This document shows positions 1-7,837 of a DNA stretch of 64,000 bases, piece by piece (within the stretch, counting starts at the first letter, position 1; every line of letters begins with the position of its first letter). Below the pieces are notes generated by a model. That model made no database searches. It saw only the letters and a list, made by a program, of their open reading frames with translations, and was not told where the DNA came from. Source of the DNA: Franzmannia pantelleriensis (GTDB lineage Bacteria > Pseudomonadota > Gammaproteobacteria > Pseudomonadales > Halomonadaceae); contig NZ_FNGH01000003.1 of the NCBI RefSeq assembly GCF_900102875.1, positions 124,001 to 188,000 on the forward strand, written 5' to 3'. A program made the translations under genes and the position numbers.

Positions 1-1041
1 CCGCCAGTGCGACGTGTCCATATCCCCAAGGGAGATGGTCGCGCCACACGGCCGATCGGCATTCCTACCTTCGAAGACAAAGTCTTGCAGCGTGCCGTGG
101 TGGCCCTGCTGGAACCGCTTTATGAGCATGATTTTCTGGACGGCTCGTATGGCTTCCGGCCAGGTCGCTCGGCACACCAGGCGATCCAGACGGTACGGGA
201 TGGGCTGATGTCGATGGGAGGCGGCTGGGTGATCGACCTGGATATCCAAGCCTTCTTCGACACGATCGACCACCAGCACCTGCGTGCGTTTCTACAGCAA
301 CGAGTGAAGGACGGTGTGATCCTGCGTTTGATCGGCAAGTGGCTCAAGGCCGGGGTATTGGAAGCCGGGCAGTGGCAGAAAGGTGAGATAGGCAGCCCAC
401 AAGGCGGGGTCATTTCCCCGTTGTTGGCAAACGTTTATCTCCACTATGTGCTGGATGAGTGGTTTGAGAACGACGTCAAACCGCGCCTGCGAGGACAGAC
501 ATTCTCGGCGAGGTTCGCCGATGATGCTGTGCTGGCATTCAGCAACGAAGCCGATGCCCGCAAGGTGCTGGAGGTGTTGCCCAAGCGCTTCGCGCGCTTC
601 GGGCTCACCCTGCACCCAACCAAGACCCGCCTGGTGCGGTTTCGGCCACACCGTGACAAACGCGCTGAGACCTTCGACTTTCTGGGGTTCACCCACTATT
701 GGGGTAAATCTCGGTACGGTCGGATGGTCATTAAGCGGAAGACTGCTAAGGGGCGGCTCCAGCGAAGCCTTAGGCGAATTGCTCTGTGGTGCCGGTGGAA
801 CCGTCATCTGCCGATTCGTGAGCAGCATAGGCGGTTAAGAAGCAAGGTGCAGGGGCACTATGCCTACTATGGCATCCGGGGCAACATGCGGTCGCTGCGG
901 TCGTTTCGCCAGCACGTGACGGAAACCTGGATTAGGTGGTTGAGGCGGCGATCGCAGAGAGCTTATTTCTCATGGGATAAAGCTTCCCAACTACTTAGCT
1001 TGTTGCCACTGCCACCTGCTCGGATCATGCAGAGGTGTTAG
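1..1041 (+). CDS. ltrA: Group II intron reverse transcriptase/maturase (5' partial)
   Basis: Intron-encoded protein that reverse-transcribes the intron during retrohoming and assists its splicing. The open frame runs in from the window edge, so the N-terminus is missing. Visible RT blocks in order are SYGFRPGRSAHQAI, DLDIQAFFDTIDH, GSPQGGVISPLLANVYLH and the catalytic FADD (about 513-524, F in place of the usual Y). A thumb/maturase X region follows, with HYAYYGIRGN near the C-terminus. The protein ends shortly after that region with no HNH endonuclease domain, so it belongs to the endonuclease-less group of intron proteins. The stop lies 24 bases before RNA domain V, as is usual. The frame appears intact, so the intron may still be active if its 5' part is. 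Confidence 0.9.
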   Translation, partial: PPVRRVHIPKGDGRATRPIGIPTFEDKVLQRAVVALLEPLYEHDFLDGSYGFRPGRSAHQAIQTVRDGLMSMGGGWVIDLDIQAFFDTIDHQHLRAFLQQRVKDGVILRLIGKWLKAGVLEAGQWQKGEIGSPQGGVISPLLANVYLHYVLDEWFENDVKPRLRGQTFSARFADDAVLAFSNEADARKVLEVLPKRFARFGLTLHPTKTRLVRFRPHRDKRAETFDFLGFTHYWGKSRYGRMVIKRKTAKGRLQRSLRRIALWCRWNRHLPIREQHRRLRSKVQGHYAYYGIRGNMRSLRSFRQHVTETWIRWLRRRSQRAYFSWDKASQLLSLLPLPPARIMQRC

Positions 1042-1065
1042 CCTTCAGCAAAACTGATAATTGAG

Positions 1066-1138
1066 GAGCCGGGTGCGTCAATCGCGCATGCCCGGATCTG
1101 TGGGGGGCCGGGTAGAGTAATCTCCCGGTCTACCCGAC
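1066..1138 (+). ncRNA. Group II intron RNA domains V and VI
   Basis: Positions 1066-1100 read GAGCCGGGTGCG, a short loop, then CGCATGCCCGGATCTG. This folds as the conserved domain V hairpin that carries the catalytic triad. A second GC-rich stem-loop (about 1104-1138, with CCGGG/CCCGG and GGGTAGA/TCTACCC pairings) would be domain VI, and the element ends in a pyrimidine-AC-like 3' terminus. Assignment is by pattern; no covariance model was run. Confidence 0.75.
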
Positions 1139-1709
1139 TATTTCTAGCCATTGCAGATGCTTCTGACAAATAGTCCCCCGCCAACTGAACCACATAATGT
1201 TTTAAGCATTTTTGCGGATGGTTAGAAGAAGCAATAAAGCTTAATACGCCGTCTGTTATCTTGTTGTTTCCCCTTTTGTTATTTTCTTTTTCTAAGAATT
1301 GGTTAAAATATTCATAAAGAAGTTCTTCTGTCCACCCCTTCGAAATCTTAACCTCTTCCTCTAAAAAATTAAATGCTTTGTTTTCTAGTATCGGCCTCAT
1401 AATGTCAGCTTTAGATATAGTTTCTTGACTATAGAATCTTTTCATTTCTTCTAGGTCGAAAGATGTTTTAGAATTTGGCAGAAATAGCAGGTCGCTTTCA
1501 TAAATATTCATCAGTAATCTATGGGTCGACAAAGATCCATTAGAAGATAATCCATCGCAACCTATTGTCTTATTGTAGTTGATGTATTGATTGTCATTGA
1601 TTCTTGTTGGTCGGCGATATGGTGTGTTATAGACTAGAACCTCATCCTCTTTAGCATCGTTGAATAACGGGTTGTCCGCATATGAATTGATGATGGCCGT
1701 AATGTCCAT
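1139..1709 (-). pseudogene. Gene interrupted by the group II intron; possible haem-oxygenase-like fold protein
   Basis: About 190 codons remain of a gene starting at ATG 1709, with a good AGGAG site five bases upstream. The last native residues are about LSEASAMARN. Beyond 1139 the frame reads into the intron and stops at 1038, so the product is truncated. The stretch QLAGDYLSEASAMAR resembles a helix seen in PqqC/TenA-like di-iron haem-oxygenase-fold enzymes, but I hold this loosely. The gene is low in GC and divergent from the AraC regulator at 1805, its likely controller, and near an EamA exporter. The 3' part should lie beyond the intron's 5' end, outside the window. Confidence 0.6.
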
Positions 1710-1737
1710 GATGACTCCTGAGTCTGCTGGCTTAATT

Positions 1738-1750
1738 TAGCGATATGCTA
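1738..1750. promoter_or_regulatory. Short inverted repeat between the interrupted gene and araC-type regulator
   Basis: TAGC-GATAT-GCTA lies in the 95-base divergent gap between the gene starting at 1709 and the regulator starting at 1805. It could be a regulator site, but the arms are only four bases and chance occurrence is easy. Confidence 0.2.
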
Positions 1751-1804
1751 TATATTTGAATTTAGTAGGTGTCTGAAGGAAAAAAATGCAATTGGAGACA
1801 AAAA

Positions 1805-2647
1805 ATGTCGATTTTCAGACAGTCGATACTTGCGGAGGCCGGCATCATAAAAGACGATTCTCATATAACAGATGGTTATATAGAGGGCTTTTCTTTACCT
1901 GTCTCTACGTTCAATATCCTATATGAGAAAGGAGCTATCGTTCCTGCTCACTATCATGATAAAGCACAGCTTGTTCGCTTTTTAGATGGCAGTGCTATAA
2001 TTGAAGCAGATGAAAGGGCCTGGACTCTTTCCTCAAATAGCATATTTTGGCTTCCTCCATATGTTAAGCATAAGATGACTTTGCAAAAATCCAGCCTTGT
2101 TCAGGCTATCTATATTGATACCTTTTGCCCATCTGACTATTGCAGTTCAGAGAGCTTGAGGGCTCGAATTGTTATATCTCAGCTTGTTGAAAGTTCATTG
2201 GATGTTATTAGGTGTGCGGGAAATAATTATAAAAATCTAGATTCTTTTCAAAGGTTATCGCATGTTGTGGTTGATGAAATACTCGGAGAGTTTTCACATT
2301 TCAATAGTTTAGAAAATATCAGGAGCAAAATGCTCACTTATGCCTATGATATAGTAGTGGAAGATTTAGAGAAGCGGCAAACATTAGATAGCATATCATC
2401 TCGGTTAAATGTTAGCGCCAAGACTCTTTCAAGAGCGATAAAAAAAGAAACTGGGTTTACCTTTAAAGATTGGCACAGAAATATACTGATGGAGTTCGGA
2501 AAAATAAAGCTAAAGAATGGTGCTCAAGTCACACTAACGGCGAGTCAACTAGGGTATAAGAATACAAGCCAATTTATTTCTGCTTTTAAAGAAGTGGTAG
2601 GTATGACTCCCAAGAAGTATCAACAGCGCTTCCTTTTTTCAGAGTAA
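1805..2647 (+). CDS. AraC-family transcriptional regulator with N-terminal cupin
   Basis: DNA-binding regulator of 280 residues. The N-terminal half looks like a cupin sensor: VPAHYHDKAQLVRFLDGS, then a WLPPYVKH element. The C-terminal hundred residues hold two AraC helix-turn-helix units (LDSISSRLNVSAKTLSRAIK, and TASQLGYKNTSQFISAFKE followed by GMTPKKY). The ATG at 1805 is preferred over an earlier GTG at 1769 because TTGGAG sits seven bases before it. It is divergent from the intron-broken gene and its 3' end overlaps the convergent EamA gene by 28 bases. Base composition is low GC, like its two neighbours, which suggests the three arrived together. The ligand is unknown. Confidence 0.85.
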   Translation: MSIFRQSILAEAGIIKDDSHITDGYIEGFSLPVSTFNILYEKGAIVPAHYHDKAQLVRFLDGSAIIEADERAWTLSSNSIFWLPPYVKHKMTLQKSSLVQAIYIDTFCPSDYCSSESLRARIVISQLVESSLDVIRCAGNNYKNLDSFQRLSHVVVDEILGEFSHFNSLENIRSKMLTYAYDIVVEDLEKRQTLDSISSRLNVSAKTLSRAIKKETGFTFKDWHRNILMEFGKIKLKNGAQVTLTASQLGYKNTSQFISAFKEVVGMTPKKYQQRFLFSE

Positions 2648-3468
2648 AGGCTCTCTAGCGTTACGGCTAACATGACTCCAACTGCTCCGATCACCGTAGC
2701 AATGCCTATCGGCTCGGGGAAAAAAATGGCCACCAGAAAAGGCGCCATAGGTACATCTGAAATACTAACAAGACAAGCTGTTGAAGATTTTATATAACGG
2801 GCTCCTTCGATAAAAAAAATCAGTGCCAGTGCTTGAGTCAATCCAAAAAACACTATAGTGCTCAAATCATGTGTTTCGACATTGAAAAGTGCCCCGCTCA
2901 AAACTCCGATGACTAATAGCTGGACACCCGATATTCCGGTGGAAAATACTAGTGAAGCATGGTGATTATAGCGGCAAAAGACAGCTATTGATGCCATTAG
3001 CAATGTCATGGATAAAGCGAGAATGATACCGTAGAGAGAGCTTCCGCCAGCTCCCCAGCCAACAGAAATGATAATGGATAATAGTGCCAAAAATAGATTT
3101 GGCCATGTGGATTTGTTTACATGCTCCTTTACTATGATAAATGCGATTACGGCCGCTAGCAATGGCGAGAAAGCGTGGATTATTGACACTACGGCCACTG
3201 TAGCGTTGTTCAGCGCGCCAATGTATGTAAGCGTGGCTAAAGTCAGCATCACAGATAAGGTAAAGTTTCCAGGCTGTCTTGTTGTTTTTTGAGCATTCCT
3301 TGATTTTCTAAAAATAACCAATATTACTAAAATGCTTACCATGCCGCGCCAGCTGACTAATGTTAGCGTGTCAAGTTGTAATAATCTTGTGAAAAGGCCA
3401 GCGGAGCTCCACAGTAATGTAGCTAGAAAGACCAGCGAAACCCCTTTTCCTTGGCTGCTTTCAATCAT
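2620..3468 (-). CDS. EamA/DMT-family transporter
   Basis: Inner-membrane drug/metabolite exporter of 282 residues with about ten hydrophobic segments and the typical start of the family (LATLLWSSAGLFTRLL). Two EamA repeats are visible, the second beginning near residue 150. It lies tail to tail with the AraC-type gene and overlaps its last 28 bases. Substrate cannot be told from sequence; together with the interrupted gene and the regulator it could export the product of that gene's pathway, which is inference. GC content is clearly below that of the flanking chromosome. Confidence 0.85.
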   Translation of the reverse strand: MIESSQGKGVSLVFLATLLWSSAGLFTRLLQLDTLTLVSWRGMVSILVILVIFRKSRNAQKTTRQPGNFTLSVMLTLATLTYIGALNNATVAVVSIIHAFSPLLAAVIAFIIVKEHVNKSTWPNLFLALLSIIISVGWGAGGSSLYGIILALSMTLLMASIAVFCRYNHHASLVFSTGISGVQLLVIGVLSGALFNVETHDLSTIVFFGLTQALALIFFIEGARYIKSSTACLVSISDVPMAPFLVAIFFPEPIGIATVIGAVGVMLAVTLESLYSEKRKRC

Positions 3469-3706
3469 TCAATCGGCCTTTATGAAGTTTAGAATATGCT
3501 ACATTTTTTTACTGCATAATAAATGCCATTTTTTAGACATTAAATATCGTTAAATGGCCACTAGGCCGAAATTTATTGGCTTAGCGTGCCTTCCTAGCGT
3601 CTCGAGAGTCGCATGGTGCGTTCCTAGAGGGGCTTAAAGGTGGATATGCCAATATCTACTAGCATGCCGGCTTGGGCATCGCTGTGTCAGTGCCGTGCCA
3701 CGCAAA

Positions 3707-3802
3707 TCATTGAGAATGAAAGAGTTCAGCCCTAAGATGATCAACGAAGCCTTCACAGGCTGCGTTATCCGGAGTGCAGTCTTTGCGAGGCAGGAGCTGT
3801 GG
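3707..3802 (-). pseudogene. IS3-family transposase relic (C-terminal fragment)
   Basis: Minus-strand translation gives PQLLPRKDCTPDNAACEGF, then VDHLRAELFHSQ and a stop. This matches the end of the IS3-type integrase core, where DNA(A/S)CEGFF carries the last acidic catalytic residue. Only about 32 codons are recognisable, with no frame for the rest. The remaining bases from 3549 to 3935 hold nothing else I can assign. Confidence 0.6.
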
Positions 3803-3935
3803 GCACCTCGTTAAAGGCAGTACACCGAATGAGGTGACTCATGGCAGGCAAGCGGCTTAGATAGGGAAAACTCGTACCCGATTCCCCCAGGCATACAGCG
3901 ACGAGGCCTTAGCTCTCTACGTGCGTATGCGCTAA

Positions 3936-5195
3936 TCAATCACCCAAGGTCCGATAGTTCGCCAGCGCTGCAACGTCGAACGGCTGAATAGGCTTGAACA
4001 CTCCCGTCTTGGTCATTTTTCTCCGCAGCTCGAAGTGTTCGAGGGTGGCAGGTGGCTCGATGTCGGCCAGGGCCTTGAAATTGATCTCTCGCCATTGGGG
4101 CTTGGTGACCAAGACACTGTAGAGATAGCTTTCGGTGGGTTGCCCAGTACCGGCGTCGAGTGCCGACATGTAGGCCGATACCAGCGCTACCTGGACGGTT
4201 GGAAGGCGGTGGAATATCTCACCCAGCACCCGCATCGCAACACCATGAGCGTAGTCGCGGTAGAGCATTCGACGCCGAGTGGCGGCGACTTTTTTGACGG
4301 AAACCTTTGCCTGCTTGGCGGCTAGGTTGTACTCCACGCCCGGGAAGTCATCCTCTTCGGGTAACTCAATGTCGATAGCGATGGTGCTGGCATCATCACC
4401 GAGATCGAAGCTCACATTCGTTTCCCTCGGCCACGGGATTTCCCCCAGGTGTTCCTCAAGCACATTAGCCATGGCATCGAGGTTCGTCAGCACTAACTCG
4501 GTCTCTTGCTCGCGACGCTGTCGTTCCTGCTCGTTGAAAGCTCGCGCCGCCGCTTCCCATTCGCTGAAGGCGCGTGCGTATTGCTCAGCCAACCGCTCGT
4601 TCTGTTCTTGTAGCCGCCGTCCCGCCGGCGGCCAGATACGGCTCCACAGCGTCGGCTGGAGAAGAGGTCTGCGCTGAGGCTCAGGCTCGGGAAACACTCG
4701 AGCCTGAAACACTGGTTTGTCTCGTGGCGGCAGAGTTTCAATGTGCACTGTGGCCAGCGCCGATAGATCGGCGTTCAGCTGATCACATGCTTGTTGGAGC
4801 ATATCGCGCATGCCTTCTCCCGCGTACTTGCGCAGTACCCGGAGCTCCGTCTCATCATATGGTTGGCCAGCGTCGTCGGTGATCGCGACCTCACCGTCCT
4901 CATTGACGCGAACACGCGCAACTGCCGAGCCACCAGCCTGGAGCTGCTGCTCGAGTACTTTTCCCGCAGAGGGCGCTCCCGCCTGAGCGCTGGTTGCTCC
5001 CCGGCCACCGCGCTTGTTGAGCTTCTCGCGGAACGATAGACCGGTGCCCGGCAGTCCCACGTTGGCATAAACGCCGCGACTCCCCACGTTTATCTTGGCG
5101 CCACGAGGGCCGATGGAGGCCCCGATCCCGCTCTTGCTGAGGTTTAGGCTAATGCCCGGGGCAATACGTATGCGTCGACGAAATCTAAGTGCCAT
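3936..5195 (-). CDS. DUF4236 domain protein
   Basis: Protein of 419 residues of unknown function. The first 55 residues are a clear DUF4236 domain: MALRFRRRIRIAPGISLNLS, then SKSGIGASIGPRGAKINVGS and the GLPGTGLSF motif. A middle part around residues 180-240 is rich in Glu, Arg and Gln and likely coiled coil. The C-terminal half is a mixed alpha/beta region I do not recognise. Start 5195 is chosen because AGGGAG lies nine bases upstream and DUF4236 proteins begin exactly at MALRFRR. It starts 19 bases after the K+ channel gene stops, so the two are probably co-transcribed. Confidence 0.75.
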   Translation of the reverse strand: MALRFRRRIRIAPGISLNLSKSGIGASIGPRGAKINVGSRGVYANVGLPGTGLSFREKLNKRGGRGATSAQAGAPSAGKVLEQQLQAGGSAVARVRVNEDGEVAITDDAGQPYDETELRVLRKYAGEGMRDMLQQACDQLNADLSALATVHIETLPPRDKPVFQARVFPEPEPQRRPLLQPTLWSRIWPPAGRRLQEQNERLAEQYARAFSEWEAAARAFNEQERQRREQETELVLTNLDAMANVLEEHLGEIPWPRETNVSFDLGDDASTIAIDIELPEEDDFPGVEYNLAAKQAKVSVKKVAATRRRMLYRDYAHGVAMRVLGEIFHRLPTVQVALVSAYMSALDAGTGQPTESYLYSVLVTKPQWREINFKALADIEPPATLEHFELRRKMTKTGVFKPIQPFDVAALANYRTLGD

Positions 5196-5214
5196 TTCCT
5201 GCTCCCTGTCTTTG

Positions 5215-6024
5215 TTACTCATTATTGTCGTCTTCAGCCTGCTCCCGACGCTTCTGCATGGCATCGCTGAAGGCAGCCGCCAGGATGCCGGTCGGCATGG
5301 CGATCATGCCGATGCCGACGATGGCGGTCAGGCCGGCAAACAGCTGCCCAGCCGCGGTTACCGGCGTTACGTCCCCATAGCCCACCGTGGTAAGTGTGGC
5401 CACGCTCCACCACAGCGCCCTGGGAATGCTCCCGAAGGCCTCGGGCTGATGGCTGGCTTCCAGGACATAGATCACGCTGCTGGTGACGATCAGCAGTGCC
5501 ACCGCCACCATCAGGCTGACCGTGAGCTCGTAGCGTCTCCCGCGAACTGCCGAATAGAGGTCGCCGATTGCATTGGAGAAGCGCCCCAGCCTCGCGAGCC
5601 TGAGCAACCGGATTAGCTTGAGTAGACGCAAGGCGAAGGCGTTGACAGCCCCCATGGTGAGGAAGAAAGGCAAGATAGCGAGAAGGTCGATGATCGCCCA
5701 TGGGCTGACCATAAAGCGTAAGCGCCCAGCCAGCCCTCGATAGCGAGGATCTTCGCCGGCCGCGATCACCCGCGCGACGTACTCGACCAAAAACGCCAAG
5801 GCCAGCACTACCTCGGCGATGACGAAGGCGCTGGGAGCCAGCGCCCGGACCAGCGGCTCCGTCTCCAGAATCGTCAGCGCCGTGGCGAGGATGATCAGCA
5901 CGGCGATGAAGCGGTTGGTCATCGACAGCCCAGGGGACTCACGAGCAGTGGGCTCCAGCATCAGGTACAAGCGATGGCGCCAAGCCGCATAGGGGTTGGC
6001 CTTGTGACTATCCGATGGCTGCAT
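5215..6024 (-). CDS. Voltage-gated potassium channel (Kv type)
   Basis: Inner-membrane ion channel of 269 residues with six transmembrane segments. S4 shows the regularly spaced arginines of a voltage sensor (RLLKLIRLLRLARLGR). The pore loop carries the K+ selectivity filter TTVGYGD near residue 217. The end is a hydrophilic, charged tail without an RCK nucleotide-binding domain. An AGGGAG site precedes the ATG at 6024. It is first of a likely two-gene unit with the DUF4236 protein. A role in potassium or membrane-potential balance is expected from the family. Confidence 0.9.
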   Translation of the reverse strand: MQPSDSHKANPYAAWRHRLYLMLEPTARESPGLSMTNRFIAVLIILATALTILETEPLVRALAPSAFVIAEVVLALAFLVEYVARVIAAGEDPRYRGLAGRLRFMVSPWAIIDLLAILPFFLTMGAVNAFALRLLKLIRLLRLARLGRFSNAIGDLYSAVRGRRYELTVSLMVAVALLIVTSSVIYVLEASHQPEAFGSIPRALWWSVATLTTVGYGDVTPVTAAGQLFAGLTAIVGIGMIAMPTGILAAAFSDAMQKRREQAEDDNNE

Positions 6025-6164
6025 GCATCTCCCTATCCCGTCGCCAGCCCGTAGAGCGGATGTTGAAGCACCCGTTGATGGCTAGAATGGGACAAACCAT
6101 CCTTTGGTGCTAGGCTGAAATCCATAACAGCATAACCACAATACCCCTACGCAAGGGATGGCCT

Positions 6165-6497
6165 ATGCCAACGGCTTCCACCGAGCCCCGCATCACCCTG
6201 CACCCGCACGCCCGACGCGTGCGAGTCATCATCGATGGCACCCTGCTTGCCGATACCACCCGTGCCATCGAGCTCCGCGAACGCGGTTACCCGCCGCGCC
6301 AGTATCTCCCCCGCGACGACATACGGATGGACCTGCTGACCAACTCCGATACCGAAACCCACTGCCCCTTCAAGGGTGATGCCAAGTACTTTTCGTTTGA
6401 CGAAAATCAAGACGTGGCGTGGAGTTATGAGCGGCCGGCAGAGGGGATGGAGGAAATAGCAGGTAGGTTGGCGTTTTATGAGGAGATAGTGGAATGA
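6165..6497 (+). CDS. DUF427 domain protein
   Basis: Small cytoplasmic protein of 110 residues that fits DUF427 over its whole length: RVRVIIDGTLLADTTRA, then PRQYLPRDDIRMDLL, then THCPFKGDAKYFS and a closing DVAWSYERP. The family has a tudor-like fold and no settled biochemical role. It stands alone, divergent from the K+ channel, and is the last chromosomal-looking gene before the lower-GC defence island. The 152 bases to the next gene hold nothing I can name. Confidence 0.85.
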   Translation: MPTASTEPRITLHPHARRVRVIIDGTLLADTTRAIELRERGYPPRQYLPRDDIRMDLLTNSDTETHCPFKGDAKYFSFDENQDVAWSYERPAEGMEEIAGRLAFYEEIVE

Positions 6498-6649
6498 CTG
6501 CTGACGACCCTAAGCGGCCATGGGATGTTTATGTTGTCCACTTCATGGAGAACGTCTTGAGGCTGGTTTATTAGTGGAAAGGCTTATTGGCACAAGATAT
6601 ATAGCAACTGATTAATAGGCCTCTTAATCAAAATATTTGGTACCAGCTT

Positions 6650-7837
6650 ATGGAACATTTGGAAGAAGACTCATATCTCGAACAGCTCGACGCATTTTTG
6701 AGCAGGCCAAATCAAGTCTGGTTACTTGGAGCAGGCGCAAGCCTAGATGCAGGGCTGCCGTTGATGGGGCCTCTGACGAATTTTGTCTTAGAGAGGCTTG
6801 AAGGCTCTGATAGTGAACCTCTTATTTCAGCGATCTGGAAAGATTTACTTGAAAGCGCTCACATTGAGCATTTGCTCAGTCACTTAGGTGATTACTACGC
6901 TTTAGCAGAGAGGGCAAAGAGTAAAACAGTAACCATTGATGGAGAAACTTACGATCTGGAAAGTATGATGAAGGCGCATGCAGAGGTGCTCAATCATATA
7001 ACGCATGCTATCCACTGGGGATACAAGTATGACAGAGAAACTGAGACGGGAGAAGTTGGCAACCCTCTTAATTCGATAGTAGATATTGAGCCACATCGTA
7101 AGTTTGTAAGGGCACTACTGGGCACACGCCGCTCTGGAATGGAAAATCGGCGCCCACCTGTGCGTTTCTTCACCACTAATTATGATACGCTGCTGGAAGA
7201 CTCGCTCGCATTAGAGCGACACACGTGTTGGGATGGTTTTTCCGGAGGGGCTATAGCCTATAGAAGCCACCGATATGGTGCTGATGAACCTGGGTTTTCA
7301 CAAAGATATGACGCTCACGTTATGAAGCTTCATGGCTCAATCGATTGGCACCTTGATGATGATGGGAATCTTATAAGAGTCCGCCTCGGAGACAAATATC
7401 CCGGAAATGCCAAACGGGTGATGATCTATCCTCAAGCTACAAAGTATGTTGCAACTCAGCGAGATCCGTTTTCGGCTCAGTTTGACCTATTGCGCCGGAG
7501 TCTTAGCAACAATGGAGGCAATGTTCTAGCAATATGCGGCTATAGCTTTGGAGATGAGCATATCAATCATGAAATTGAACTCTCTATGGAAAGCCCGGGA
7601 AACGATACAACAATTCTTGCCTTTGTGATGGAAACAGATAGAGGACTACCCGAAGCGCTGGACATCTGGCTCAAAGAGCGCTGGGGAAAACGTGTATTTG
7701 TGATGACACAGAAGGGGCTTTACAACGGCAAAATTGGGCCTATTTGTCAACCAGAAGAGGGGTCTGAACGAAGCTGGTGGACTTTCGCAGGTGTAACCAA
7801 TCTTCTCGAAAACGGACCTGGAGGTGCTGCGAAATGA
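6650..7837 (+). CDS. sir2: SIR2-like NADase subunit of a SIR2-HerA defence system
   Basis: Protein of 395 residues with a SIR2-like NAD-binding fold. Visible are the glycine motif WLLGAGAS (residues 24-31), FFTTNYDTLLE (about 173) and KLHGSIDWH (about 226), where the histidine is the expected catalytic residue. GYSFGDEHIN follows near 298. In known SIR2-HerA systems this subunit hydrolyses NAD+ when phage is sensed and assembles with the HerA ATPase into a large complex. Its stop overlaps the herA start (ATGA), so the two are translationally coupled. GC is lower than in the flanking chromosome. Confidence 0.85.
   Translation: MEHLEEDSYLEQLDAFLSRPNQVWLLGAGASLDAGLPLMGPLTNFVLERLEGSDSEPLISAIWKDLLESAHIEHLLSHLGDYYALAERAKSKTVTIDGETYDLESMMKAHAEVLNHITHAIHWGYKYDRETETGEVGNPLNSIVDIEPHRKFVRALLGTRRSGMENRRPPVRFFTTNYDTLLEDSLALERHTCWDGFSGGAIAYRSHRYGADEPGFSQRYDAHVMKLHGSIDWHLDDDGNLIRVRLGDKYPGNAKRVMIYPQATKYVATQRDPFSAQFDLLRRSLSNNGGNVLAICGYSFGDEHINHEIELSMESPGNDTTILAFVMETDRGLPEALDIWLKERWGKRVFVMTQKGLYNGKIGPICQPEEGSERSWWTFAGVTNLLENGPGGAAK

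Larger units (their letters stand above)
1..1138 (+). mobile_element. Group II intron, 3' portion (5' end outside window)
   Basis: The window opens inside a mobile group II intron. It holds most of the intron-encoded reverse transcriptase followed by a domain V/VI-like RNA end. The 3' boundary is placed at about 1138, after the sequence CTACCCGAC, because the minus-strand reading frame downstream of it is AT-rich and protein-like, while the frame becomes intron sequence on the other side. The intron is antisense to the gene it interrupts, so it cannot be spliced from that gene's mRNA. The 5' end, domains I-IV start and 5' exon are not in the window. Confidence 0.85.
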
